NCBI RefSeq assembly: GCF_002940665.1
Contig: NZ_MIGY01000002.1
Location: 434,001-498,000 of the forward strand
From: Xanthomonas arboricola
Lineage (GTDB): Bacteria; Pseudomonadota; Gammaproteobacteria; Xanthomonadales; Xanthomonadaceae
Direction of reading: 5' to 3'
Length of the DNA: 64,000 nucleotides
The stretch's first letter is position 1. Each line of letters begins with the position of its first letter. Shown piece by piece: positions 26,011 through 34,533 of this stretch. The position numbers were made by a program, and so were the translations under genes. The notes under the pieces were generated by a model. The model worked only from the letters and a program-made list of their open reading frames with translations, did not search any database and had not been told where the DNA came from.

Positions 26011-26805
26011 TTATGTCTGAACCGCAAAGTACACCACCATTTTCAAGTGCCGGTGCTCATCGACAACCAGCGTCTCATGACGAAAGTTCCGTTGCTCGCC
26101 CCTGGTGTCCACAACTGAACCGATACCACGCATCGCAATCCCGCTGTCCGGCACTTCCCACCCGCGACGAAAGCTGGGAGACAACACGTTCAAATCTTCG
26201 ATCAAGGCCAGCATTGCCGGGTCTTCCGGTGCAATGGCAACGTCATAGCGGAACTGCGCCAGCAGCTTGGGCGCGTCCTTGTGCCAGTCGGTCAGCCGTC
26301 GCCGCATATCGGGGTCGGCAAATGTCATCCGCAGCAGGTTGCGGTCTTCTCGCTGCCTGTGAGCGAAGCCGAACACCCCATCCGCTGCTGCATTCCAGGC
26401 CACTACGTCCCAACGCAGGTTCTGTACGTAGGCTGGCCTGGGCAAGTCATCCAGCAATTGCTGGATGTCCGCTGTCACCGAATCCCATTGATGTGCTTCC
26501 GGCGGCGGAGGGCGTCTGTGCGCCAGCAAGAACAAATGGCTGCATTCGGCATCGTCGAGTTTGAGGGCATAAGCCACGCTCAACAGGAATTTCTCAGACA
26601 CCTGGATATCGCGCCCCTGCTCGAACCACGTGTACCAAGTCAGGCCTACGCCGGCCAGGGCCGCCACTTCTTCCCTGCGCAGGCCAGGCGTGCGGCGCCG
26701 TTCGGTGGCAGGCAAGCCGACATCGCCCGGCGTCAGCTTCTTCCGATGGCGGGTCAGGAACTCCGACAGTTCGCTTCGAGTACGGCTAAGGCTTCGATCC
26801 TGCAT
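26011..26805 (-). CDS. MmyB-type helix-turn-helix regulator
   Basis: 264-aa transcriptional regulator. The XRE-type HTH at residues 10-75 has the typical RTPGLRREEVAALAGVGLTWY, then TWFEQGRDIQVS. The C-terminal MmyB-like ligand-binding domain has ARPAYVQNLRWDVVAWNAAA-like sequence (RPAYVQNLRWDVVAWNAAAD), LLRMTF and VVDTRGEQRNFRHETL. Such regulators typically control the adjacent efflux or oxidoreductase gene; here the 14-TM pump is divergent, with 101 bases between the starts. Confidence 0.9.
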   Translation of the reverse strand: MQDRSLSRTRSELSEFLTRHRKKLTPGDVGLPATERRRTPGLRREEVAALAGVGLTWYTWFEQGRDIQVSEKFLLSVAYALKLDDAECSHLFLLAHRRPPPPEAHQWDSVTADIQQLLDDLPRPAYVQNLRWDVVAWNAAADGVFGFAHRQREDRNLLRMTFADPDMRRRLTDWHKDAPKLLAQFRYDVAIAPEDPAMLALIEDLNVLSPSFRRGWEVPDSGIAMRGIGSVVDTRGEQRNFRHETLVVDEHRHLKMVVYFAVQT

Positions 26806-26906
26806 GGCTGTTGCTACTAGTAATAGGATAATTACTTAAATTGTCATGTGATGATATTGCCTGGAAGATGTGGTTTTCGCAATCCAGATGGCGCGAGGCC
26901 ACATTC

Positions 26907-28460
26907 ATGACACATCGGGAGTCTGTCCCCATCGCAGTGCCCGGCGAGCACACACCCGAGCGTGCTGGCGCCCGTGCCTGGGCGGGGCTTGCCCTCTTGT
27001 CCCTACCCACCGTTCTGTTGGGGATGGATTTGACGCTGCTGCACCTGACCTTGCCAGCGCTCGCGCTCGATTTGCAGCCGACCAGCACGCAGGCGCTCTG
27101 GATCATGGATGCCTATGGCTTCCTGATCGCGGGCTTCCTTATCACGATGGGCACGCTGGGCGACCGCATCGGCCGTCGCAAGTTGCTGCTGATCGGCGCG
27201 GTCGCTTTTGCCGCTGCCTCGATGGTCGTGGCCTTTTCGACGAGCGCCAACATGCTGATCGCGGCGCGGGCTGCCCTCGGCGTGGCAGGTGCCACGCTGA
27301 TGCCCTCGACGTTGGCGCTTATCAGCAATTTGTTTGCCGTTCCGCGTCAGCGCGCACTTGCCATAGGTCTTTATGTGGCGATGTGGGGGATTGGTTATGC
27401 ATTAGGGCCAGTCGTGGGTGGCCTGATGATGGAGTGGTTTTGGTGGGGGGCCGGGTTCCTTATCGCGGTGCCTGTCGTAATCGTCTTGCTGATACTCGCC
27501 CCGTTTCTGTTGCCCGAATACCGCGCGCCAAACGGCGGAAGGCTGGACCTGTTCAGCGTCGCGCTCTCGCTCGCCGCCATGCTGCCCTTCGTCTATGGCA
27601 TCAAGCAGATCGCGGGATCAGGTATCGCTCTTGATGCCGTTATCGCCATCTTGGCTGGAATGCTGTTTGGCTGGATGTTTGTCAGGCGGCAACGTCGGTT
27701 GGCCGATCCGCTTCTCGATTTGAGCTTGTTTGCTGATCGGGCCTTCTCGGTAGCACTGATCGTGCTGCTGTTTGGCTTGGTGGCGGTCGGCGGCACCATG
27801 TTGCTGGTTACTCAGTATCTACAGTTGGTGGCAGGTTACACACCTTTGGTCGCAGGCCTGTGGATGGGCTTGGCGGCGCTGGCGATGATTGTCGGCGGCA
27901 CCGGCGCGTCGCTAGTCGCTCGGGTGATACGACCCGGCTACGTGGTCGCCGGTTCGCTGGCGCTGTCGGTAGTGGGCTACCTGATGCTGACGCAACTGGG
28001 GCATGGCACCGCCGGCGTGGCGTTGGCGGTCGCTGCTCTGGCGCTAGCCTTCTTAGGCAATGGCACCATCACCGCCGTGGGAACCGACTTGGTGATCGCG
28101 GCCGCTCCAGCAGAGAAGGCAGGCTCTGCTTCTGCGATGACGGAGGTGATGCAGGACTTGGGGGTTTCGCTGGGCATCGTTCTGCTAGGGAGCATCGCCA
28201 GTGCGATCTATCACCGCGCTATAGCCGGTCATTTACCGGATGACCTTGACGCCACGGCGCGCGAGGCCGTCAGCGACAGCTTGTGGGCGGCGTCTTCCAT
28301 CACATCGGAGTTGTCGGTGGGATTGATAGAACAAGCGCAGACCGCGTTCATCACAGGACTTCAAGGTGCAGCAGTCTTCAGCGCGGTGATCGTTAGCGGG
28401 CTCGCTGTGCTTTCCGCTGTGACGTTGCGCCATGTGGGCACAAATGCCCGCAAGGTCTGA
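26907..28460 (+). CDS. MFS multidrug efflux transporter, 14-TM DHA2 type (SmvA/QacA-like)
   Basis: 517-aa inner-membrane proton antiporter. MFS motif A (GDRIGRRKLLLIG) follows TM2 and motif C-like LGPVVGGLMMEW lies in TM5. The N-terminal MDLTLLHLTLPALALDL is the DHA2 signature. About 14 hydrophobic segments are visible. Similar pumps (SmvA, QacA, LfrA) export cationic biocides and dyes; the actual substrate is unknown. ATG 26907 is chosen over 26841 because it begins the usual short cytoplasmic N-terminus. It is divergent from the MmyB regulator, its likely repressor. Confidence 0.9.
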   Translation: MTHRESVPIAVPGEHTPERAGARAWAGLALLSLPTVLLGMDLTLLHLTLPALALDLQPTSTQALWIMDAYGFLIAGFLITMGTLGDRIGRRKLLLIGAVAFAAASMVVAFSTSANMLIAARAALGVAGATLMPSTLALISNLFAVPRQRALAIGLYVAMWGIGYALGPVVGGLMMEWFWWGAGFLIAVPVVIVLLILAPFLLPEYRAPNGGRLDLFSVALSLAAMLPFVYGIKQIAGSGIALDAVIAILAGMLFGWMFVRRQRRLADPLLDLSLFADRAFSVALIVLLFGLVAVGGTMLLVTQYLQLVAGYTPLVAGLWMGLAALAMIVGGTGASLVARVIRPGYVVAGSLALSVVGYLMLTQLGHGTAGVALAVAALALAFLGNGTITAVGTDLVIAAAPAEKAGSASAMTEVMQDLGVSLGIVLLGSIASAIYHRAIAGHLPDDLDATAREAVSDSLWAASSITSELSVGLIEQAQTAFITGLQGAAVFSAVIVSGLAVLSAVTLRHVGTNARKV

Positions 28461-28556
28461 CATGGGTCGTCAAGAATGAAAAGCGTTGCTGCTCTTTTAT
28501 TTTCGCTGTCGTTCAATCTATCGGGCGGCACCTTTGCCAGCCATCAAGAGGCAAAC

Positions 28557-29120
28557 ATGCGCGTCTACATTGTTCACGGATACAGCGCCTCACCATACCG
28601 TCACTGGTTCCCGTGGCTCAAGCAGGAACTGGAGAAGCAGGGAGTGGTGGTTTCCATAGTCACGCTGCCTTCACCCGATTCGCCTCGACCAGACGACTGG
28701 CAACGTGCGCTGGAAGTTCAGATTGAGTCGATGGATGAGAACACGTACTTCGTCGCCCATAGTCTCGGCGGCATTGCATTGTTGAAGTATCTGGAGACAG
28801 CAGGGGGTGCTTCGGTAATCGGCGGATATGTACTGGTGTCCGGCTTCAACGATGGTCTTCCCATCCTTCCGCAATTGGACGACTTCGCCAAACCTGACAT
28901 CGACTACGAGAAAATCTCCAGAATCTCAGGCCATCGCCTCGTTATTGCGGCGGCAGACGACACGATCGTTCCGCACGCCTTGAGCGAGAGGATGGCGCGG
29001 TCGTTGGATGCCAAATTCATTTCAGTGCAGCACGGGGGGCATTTCCTGGATAGCGATGGATTCACCGAGTTTCCGCTGGTTCTCGATGAACTCCGGCAGA
29101 TTTTTGGGTCCGGCCGATGA
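28557..29120 (+). CDS. Small alpha/beta hydrolase, RBBP9/YdeN family
   Basis: 187-aa serine hydrolase. MRVYIVHGYSASPYRHWFPW begins the fold; the nucleophile is in FVAHSLGGIA (about residue 67), an Asp follows in VIAAADDTIVP, and the catalytic His is in QHGGHFLD. The family is esterase-like with poorly known substrates. It follows the efflux gene by about 97 bases in the same direction and may be controlled with it. ATG 28557 after AAGAGG fits the family N-terminus better than the upstream ATG 28476. Confidence 0.85.
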   Translation: MRVYIVHGYSASPYRHWFPWLKQELEKQGVVVSIVTLPSPDSPRPDDWQRALEVQIESMDENTYFVAHSLGGIALLKYLETAGGASVIGGYVLVSGFNDGLPILPQLDDFAKPDIDYEKISRISGHRLVIAAADDTIVPHALSERMARSLDAKFISVQHGGHFLDSDGFTEFPLVLDELRQIFGSGR

Positions 29121-29187
29121 GATGGGGCGAATTGAATTACCGTTCCTCCGATGGCCGATACGTTCTCATGTAAGGAGAGGTAGCACC

Positions 29188-30132
29188 GTGGAACTGCGCC
29201 ATCTCCGCTGCTTCCTGGCCGTCGCCGAAGAACTTCACTTCGCCCGCGCAGCAGAGAAACTGCACATCGAGCAGTCGCCGCTGTCACGCGCCATCAAGGA
29301 ACTTGAGGATGAACTTGGCGTGGTGCTGTTCGCCCGCACCACACGCAGCACCCGCCTGACGCGAGCAGGCAAGCTGTTTCTGGATCATGTGCCGCGCGTC
29401 TTCGCCGCCTTGCAGCAGGCGCGCGACAGCGTGAAGGCGGCGGCCAACGGCTTCCACGGCCAGTTGCGTATCGCCTTGTCTGACGGCATCACGCCATCAC
29501 GCCTACCAGCGCTGCTCGCGCTCTGCCGACAGGAGGAGCCGGAAGTCGAAATCCGCCTGACCGAAGTGCCGCTTGCGCAGCAGATCAAGGGCCTGCACGA
29601 CGATCTATACGACGTGGGCTTTGCCCGCGCCGATGACGCCGGCGATGGCATCGTCGCCTTGCCCGTCTGGAACGATCCGCTGATGGTGGCCGTGCCCGCA
29701 CGGCATCCCTTGCTGGCACACAAGCGCATCCCGCTCGAAGAACTGCTGCGCTATCCGCTGGTGCTGTGCGATCAGCAGGCGTGCGAAGGTCATGCGCGGC
29801 AGGTCGAGCGCGTGCTGCGCCGCGTGGACATGGAGCCTCTGGTGGCCGAGCGGGTGGCGTCCTGCGATTTGATGATGGCGCTGGTTTCGGCCGGCTTCGC
29901 CCTGGGCCTGACCGGCGCTGCGCACATCTCGGCCAGCCGAGAACAAGGCGTCGTCGCGCGGCCGTTGGTCGGCCGCTCGCCGATGCTCACGACCTACTTG
30001 CTGCGCCTGGATGGCGAACCCTCGGAAACGCTGGCCCGTTTCATCGGGCGCGTACAGGCCATCGAATCCCCCGAAGATGCCCGGCCAGTGCCAGGACATT
30101 TACCTGCCCTCCCAGAGGAGCCCACGCCATGA
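29188..30132 (+). CDS. LysR-family regulator, copy 1 (TraR-like position)
   Basis: 314-aa LysR regulator. HTH at residues 1-60 (MELRHLRCFLAVAEELHFARA, then SPLSRAIKELEDELGV) and a substrate-binding domain from about 90. The start is GTG 29188 with GGAGAGG upstream. It overlaps the EexN lipoprotein gene by ATGA. It is nearly identical in layout and highly similar in sequence to the LysR at 33094; the long upstream frame from 29008 is not coding. It probably regulates the adjacent transfer genes or its own lipoprotein gene. Confidence 0.92.
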   Translation: MELRHLRCFLAVAEELHFARAAEKLHIEQSPLSRAIKELEDELGVVLFARTTRSTRLTRAGKLFLDHVPRVFAALQQARDSVKAAANGFHGQLRIALSDGITPSRLPALLALCRQEEPEVEIRLTEVPLAQQIKGLHDDLYDVGFARADDAGDGIVALPVWNDPLMVAVPARHPLLAHKRIPLEELLRYPLVLCDQQACEGHARQVERVLRRVDMEPLVAERVASCDLMMALVSAGFALGLTGAAHISASREQGVVARPLVGRSPMLTTYLLRLDGEPSETLARFIGRVQAIESPEDARPVPGHLPALPEEPTP

Positions 30133-30392
30133 AGAAGGCGATCCCATTTTTGCTGGTCGTGGTGCTGACCGCCTGCGGCCCAGCCGAAACGCCAAAGACG
30201 AAAAGCGTGCCAACCGTGGAAGAATTGGCATCCGACCCTGTGCGCCTGAAAGAACTGCGCCAGCAATGCAATACCGATCGCGCCACGCTGGGCGACATGC
30301 TGTGCAACCGCGTGGCCGAGGCTACACGCAAACGGTTCTATGGCGATGGCAATACTCCCTACACGCCGCCGGAGAATCAGCCCAAGTTCTGA
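30129..30392 (+). CDS. EexN/TrbK-like entry-exclusion lipoprotein, copy 1
   Basis: 87-aa lipoprotein. Signal peptide with lipobox LTAC (Cys16), then the family pattern VEELASDPVRLKELRQQCNTD, CNRVAEATRKRFYG and TPYTPPE. EexN-family proteins block entry of the same element from another donor. It is coupled to LysR copy 1, and one of three related lipoproteins in the element (others at 34035 and 41897). Confidence 0.88.
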   Translation: MKKAIPFLLVVVLTACGPAETPKTKSVPTVEELASDPVRLKELRQQCNTDRATLGDMLCNRVAEATRKRFYGDGNTPYTPPENQPKF

Positions 30393-30422
30393 CCGTGGGC
30401 GAATGGCCTTCCTGCTGATGGT

Positions 30423-31337
30423 TCAAGCCAAATCCTGCGCGACCCGTTCGGCCAGGAAATCGAGCAGCACCCTGACCCTTGCCGGCACATGGCGGCCGGG
30501 GCCGACGAACACCGCATGGATGTCTTCCACGGCGCCGCAGTTGTGGCTTTCCAGCAAGGGCACCAGCCGGCTGGCGGCAAGATCGGCTCCGACGTGGTAA
30601 CGCGCCAGCCGGGCGACACCGACCCCGGCCAGCGCCATCTGGCGCATGCTCTCGCCATCGCCCAGGCGCAGGTCGCCCGACGGTGCGATGGCGATGTGCG
30701 CGCCATCACCGTTGATGAAAGGCCAAGCATCCACATGCCGGGCGTAGTTGAAGCCAAGGCGCCGGTGCTGGTGCAGGTCTTCGGGCCGTTCGGGAGTGCC
30801 GGCGCGCCGCAGATAGTCCGGCGAGGCGACCACCACCAGGCCGCTGGCGCCGAGCCGGCGCTGGGTCAGGCGCGAATCGGGCAGCGGCCCGGTGCGGATC
30901 GCCACGTCGCTGCGATCGTCCAGCAGATCGACCACGATGTCGCTCAGCGTCACGTCCAGTTGAACGTCCGGGTAGCGTTCCAGAAATTCCGACAGGCGCG
31001 GCAGCAGGTAATGGACGCCGAAGGCCACATGGCTGTTGATCCGCACGCGCCCGCGCGGCGATCCCACCTGTGCGGCCTCGTGCTCGGCGCAGTCGATGTC
31101 GTCGAGGATGCGCAGGCAGCGTTCCTGGAAGGCGCTGCCTTCGGGCGTGAGTTGCAGCTTGCGTGTGGTGCGATGCAGCAGCTTTGTCCCCAGGCGCGTT
31201 TCCAGCCGATTGATGAGCTTGCTGACGGCCGAGGCCGTCATACCCAACGGCTCGGCGGCGGCGGTGAAGCCTTCGGCGGCGACCACCGCGATGAACACTT
31301 CCATCTCGAAAGCTCGATTGATGTTCTGGCGGGACAT
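30423..31337 (-). CDS. LysR-family regulator of the divergent MFS gene
   Basis: 304-aa LysR protein. HTH at residues 8-65 (FEMEVFIAVVAAEGFTAAAE, MTASAVSKLINRLETRLGTKL, then LHRTTRKLQLT). The substrate-binding domain contains GRVRINSHVAFGVHYLLPRL and DLDVTLSD-like sequence. It belongs to the common CrgA/DhcR-like subgroup. It is transcribed away from the 12-TM MFS gene, with a TTCAAT-N5-ATTGAA box between. Its 3' end abuts the EexN copy 1 gene, marking the left edge of an inserted cassette. Confidence 0.92.
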   Translation of the reverse strand: MSRQNINRAFEMEVFIAVVAAEGFTAAAEPLGMTASAVSKLINRLETRLGTKLLHRTTRKLQLTPEGSAFQERCLRILDDIDCAEHEAAQVGSPRGRVRINSHVAFGVHYLLPRLSEFLERYPDVQLDVTLSDIVVDLLDDRSDVAIRTGPLPDSRLTQRRLGASGLVVVASPDYLRRAGTPERPEDLHQHRRLGFNYARHVDAWPFINGDGAHIAIAPSGDLRLGDGESMRQMALAGVGVARLARYHVGADLAASRLVPLLESHNCGAVEDIHAVFVGPGRHVPARVRVLLDFLAERVAQDLA

Positions 31338-31350
31338 TCAATGAATCCAT

Positions 31351-31367
31351 TTCAATGGTGAATTGAA
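31351..31367. promoter_or_regulatory. LysR-type operator (TTCAAT-N5-ATTGAA)
   Basis: Perfect 6-bp inverted repeat with a 5-base spacer, giving the T-N11-A-like layout of LysR boxes, in the 108-base gap between the LysR gene (start 31337) and the MFS gene (start 31446). Confidence 0.6.
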
Positions 31368-31445
31368 TTAACGCATCTATTTCATCATAGTCATTCCATC
31401 TACGCTCGGAAAGGTCGATCAATCAGACCTACTCGGAGCGTTTTC

Positions 31446-32675
31446 ATGCAGGCTGTTTCCAAGCAACGCAGCACCTTGCCGGCCTTGCTGTCCATGATGG
31501 TCGGTGGCTTCGCCATCGGCACCACCGAGTACGCGAGCGTCGGCGTGTTGCCGCAGATCGCCGACGATTTCGGCGTCAACCTGGCGCGGGCCGGGCTGGT
31601 CGTCAGCGGCTATGCGCTGGGCGTCAGCTTCGGATCGCCGATCCTCGCGGCGCTGACGGGAAACCTGTCGCGCAAGACACTGATGCTGTCGGTCATGGCC
31701 TTGTTCGTCCTGGCCAATGCCGCCGCCGCGTTGAGCGCCAGCTACGAATTCCTCATCGTCGCGCGTATCGTCTCCGCCTTGCCGCATGGCATCTTCTTCG
31801 GCGTCGGCGCGGCAATCGCCGCGAGCCTCGTGGGGGAAGACCGGCGTGCCTCGGCGGTGGCGATCGTGTTCGGCGGCCTGACGATCGCGGTCGCGGCCGG
31901 CGTGCCGATCGCAACCGTCATCGGCCAGCGCCTGGGCTGGCCGATGGCCTACTGGTTCGTCGCGGCCATCGGCCTGGTGTCGCTGCTGGCGATGGCGGCC
32001 ACCTTGCCGCGCAAGATCGACATCGCGCCGGCCGGCAGCCTCATCGAACAGGTCAAGGTGCTGGGCAGCGGACGCCTGCTGATCGCGTTCGGCATGAACT
32101 TCTGCGCCTGGGGCGGCACCTTCATCGCCTTCGCCTATCTGCCCAGCATCCTGGCCGACATCACCGGCTTCGGCCCGAACGGCGTGGCGTGGATGCTGGC
32201 CCTCTATGGTGTCTCGGTGATCGTTGGCAATTTCCTTGGCGGGCGCGTCTCCGACAAGAAGGTTGTGCCGGCGCTGGCGCTGATGCTCGGCGCGCAGGCG
32301 GCGGTACTGCTGATCTTCACCTTCACCGCGTCGTCCATGTTGGGCTCGATCCTGACACTCGGCGTGCTCGGTGCACTCATGTTCTGCAATGTGCCGGGGC
32401 TGGCCCTGTACGTCGTGCAGCTCGCCCAGCGCCATCGGCCCGGCAACGTGGACATCGCTTCCACCATCAATGTGTCGGCCGCCAACGCCGGCATCGCGCT
32501 TGGCGCCTTCATCGGCGGGCTGGTGGCGGAGTCCCGCCTGGGCTTGGGTGCGACGCCGTGGGTCGGCGCCCTCATGGTGGGCATCGGCCTGCTGCTGACC
32601 TTGTGGAGCGGCTGGCTCGACAGGCGGCCGGTGCCGGTCGCAGCGGTGTTGGCCGACGGCGCCCAAGGACATTGA
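31446..32675 (+). CDS. MFS transporter, 12-TM DHA1/AraJ-like
   Basis: 409-aa drug/sugar efflux-type transporter. It opens with LSMMVGGFAIGTTEYASVGV, the typical TM1 of AraJ/YdhP/NepI-like permeases; LSRKTLMLSVM occupies the motif A position and LPHGIFFGVGAAIAASLV TM4. Twelve hydrophobic segments are visible. The substrate is unknown. Regulation is probably by the divergent LysR through the box at 31351. Confidence 0.9.
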   Translation: MQAVSKQRSTLPALLSMMVGGFAIGTTEYASVGVLPQIADDFGVNLARAGLVVSGYALGVSFGSPILAALTGNLSRKTLMLSVMALFVLANAAAALSASYEFLIVARIVSALPHGIFFGVGAAIAASLVGEDRRASAVAIVFGGLTIAVAAGVPIATVIGQRLGWPMAYWFVAAIGLVSLLAMAATLPRKIDIAPAGSLIEQVKVLGSGRLLIAFGMNFCAWGGTFIAFAYLPSILADITGFGPNGVAWMLALYGVSVIVGNFLGGRVSDKKVVPALALMLGAQAAVLLIFTFTASSMLGSILTLGVLGALMFCNVPGLALYVVQLAQRHRPGNVDIASTINVSAANAGIALGAFIGGLVAESRLGLGATPWVGALMVGIGLLLTLWSGWLDRRPVPVAAVLADGAQGH

Positions 32676-32681
32676 AAAATG

Positions 32682-33080
32682 TCAGGCCGCATCCCACGGC
32701 GCATCCCGCCAGCGTTCCAGCAGGAAATCGCTGAACGCCGTCAGCCGGCGCGGCACGGGTTCGCGCCGCGCGCGCACGATGCTGATCTTCGAGGGCGTGG
32801 CTTCCCATTCGGGCAGTACGCGCACCAGCCGTCCATCGCGCAGTTCCTCGTGAATGTCCCAGGTCTCGCGCAGCGAGACGCCCAGCCCGGCCAGGCACCA
32901 GGCATGCAGCACGTCGCCGCTGTCGCTGCACAGCGTGCCGCCGACCGCGACAGGCTTCTCCCGCCGCTCCTTGCGCAGCGGCCAGGTGCTTTGCAGCAGC
33001 CCTGGATAGCTGTGGGCCTGGGGATCGCCTGGATGCTGTGGCAGATGCGGCATCCCGCATTCCTCGGCGCAAGGCTTCAT
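32682..33080 (-). pseudogene. LysR regulator, 3' fragment
   Basis: About 130 codons corresponding to the last part of a LysR substrate-binding domain: the VGGTLCSDSGDVLHAWCLAG segment, GLGVSLRETWDI, and LEVF-like FSDFLLERW at the end. The HTH and the first half are missing. Homology stops near 33080, 14 bases before LysR copy 2 begins, so the gene was cut at the right edge of the inserted cassette. It cannot encode a functional regulator. Orientation is opposite to the MFS gene. Confidence 0.75.
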
Positions 33081-33093
33081 GGGTAGGTGAACG

Positions 33094-34038
33094 ATGGAGC
33101 TTCGGCATCTGCGCTGCTTCCTGGCCGTAGCCGAAGAGCTTCACTTCGCCCGTGCCGCGGAACGACTGCACATCGAGCAGTCGCCGCTGTCGCGTGCCAT
33201 CAAGGAACTGGAAGAAGAACTGGGCGTGGTGCTATTCGCCCGTACTACGCGCAGTACACGGCTGACTCGCGCAGGCGCACTTTTTCTGGAGCATGTTCCG
33301 CGCGTCTTCGCCGCCTTGCAGCAAGCTCGCGAAAGCGTGAAGGCGGCTGCCAATGGCTTCCACGGCCAGTTGCGCGTCGCGCTGTCAGACGGCATCACGC
33401 CGTCTCGTCTGCCGTCGCTGCTGGCGCTGTGCCGCCAGGAGGAACCCGAGGTCGAGATCCGCCTGTTCGAGGTGCCGCTTTCGCAGCAAATCAAAGGGCT
33501 GCTTGACGACCTGTACGACGTAGGCTTCGCACAGTCCGATGAGGTTGGCGACGGCATCGTGGCAGCGGCGGTTTGGAGCGATCCGCTGATGGTGGCCGTG
33601 CCGGCACGGCATGACTTGCTCAAGCACAAGCGGATTCCTCTGGAAGAAGTGCTGCGCTTCCCGCTGGTGTTGGGCGACCCGCAGGCATGCGAAGGCCACG
33701 TACGGCAAATCGAGCGCGTGCTGCGTCGCGTGGACATGGAGCCGCTGGTGGTCGAACGGGTGGCTTCATTCGATCTCATGATGACGCTGGTATCCGCTGG
33801 TTTCGCCCTGGGGCTGGCGGGTGCAGCACACATCGCAGCCAGCCGCGAGCCTGGAGTCGTGGCACGGCCTTTGGCAGGCCGCTCGCCCGTGCTGACGACT
33901 TATCTGCTGCGCCCGGCGGGAGAGCCTTTGGAAACGGTCACTCGCTTCATAGACCGCGTCCAGGCCATCGAATCTCCAAAAACTACTAGGCCATCGCCAA
34001 GCTATCCCCTCGATCCCCCGGAGGAACCCAAACCATGA
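33094..34038 (+). CDS. LysR-family regulator, copy 2
   Basis: 314-aa LysR protein, same length and order as copy 1 at 29188 with conservative differences throughout (for example ERLHIEQ for EKLHIEQ, EEELGV for EDELGV, LFEVPLSQQIKGL for LTEVPLAQQIKGL). The HTH is at residues 1-60. It overlaps the second EexN gene by ATGA. In related ICEs a single LysR-lipoprotein pair sits here just upstream of traG, so this is probably the original copy. Confidence 0.92.
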   Translation: MELRHLRCFLAVAEELHFARAAERLHIEQSPLSRAIKELEEELGVVLFARTTRSTRLTRAGALFLEHVPRVFAALQQARESVKAAANGFHGQLRVALSDGITPSRLPSLLALCRQEEPEVEIRLFEVPLSQQIKGLLDDLYDVGFAQSDEVGDGIVAAAVWSDPLMVAVPARHDLLKHKRIPLEEVLRFPLVLGDPQACEGHVRQIERVLRRVDMEPLVVERVASFDLMMTLVSAGFALGLAGAAHIAASREPGVVARPLAGRSPVLTTYLLRPAGEPLETVTRFIDRVQAIESPKTTRPSPSYPLDPPEEPKP

Positions 34039-34298
34039 AAAGGAGCCTCCTGTTTCTGCTAGCGGCGGTGCTGACGGCCTGTGGCCAGTCCGAAACACCT
34101 CAACAGGCGAACCTGCCGACTGTCGAAGAACTGGCATCCAACCCCAAGCGGCTTAAAGAGCTGCGCCAGCAATGCAGAGTCGAGCGCGCGAAGCTGGGTG
34201 ACGAGCTATGCAACCGAGTAGCCGAGGCCACACGCAAGCGGTTCTATAACGATGGCACGGTGCCCTATACGCCGCCGGAGAATCCGCCCAAGTTCTGA
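34035..34298 (+). CDS. EexN/TrbK-like entry-exclusion lipoprotein, copy 2
   Basis: 87-aa lipoprotein with lipobox LTAC (Cys16), VEELASNPKRLKELRQQCRVE, CNRVAEATRKRFYN and TPPENPPKF. It is colinear with copy 1 and clearly diverged from it in the N-terminal third. Coupled to LysR copy 2 and followed by a strong terminator. Confidence 0.88.
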   Translation: MKRSLLFLLAAVLTACGQSETPQQANLPTVEELASNPKRLKELRQQCRVERAKLGDELCNRVAEATRKRFYNDGTVPYTPPENPPKF

Positions 34299-34340
34299 TC
34301 GTAGGCGCTTCGCCACGAAACTTCCGACTTCTTGCTCGAC

Positions 34341-34374
34341 ACGCCGCAACGCGCCATCGCTTGCGGCGTTTTTT
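34341..34374 (+). terminator. Rho-independent terminator before traG
   Basis: Stem ACGCCGCAA (34341-34349), 11-base loop, stem TTGCGGCGT (34361-34369) and T-run through 34374. It ends the LysR-EexN transcript and separates it from the tra/trb operon, whose promoter must lie in 34375-34533. Confidence 0.85.
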
Positions 34375-34533
34375 CTGCCTGCGCCCCTGCGCGAAATCTT
34401 GCTTTTTACTCGACCTTTCTTCCGATAACGGTCTTTGACCGGCACCGACCCGGCACTGATCCTCGCGCTATGCGGCACGTCCTTGTGCCGCGTGTGAGCG
34501 AGGAATCAGCGCAGGAGAAATCGGAGGCCAGTC

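Noticed and set aside
31419-32672. 417-codon minus-strand frame across the MFS gene
   Set aside because: Mirror of transmembrane codons; Asp/His/Gln/Arg-rich, no domain.
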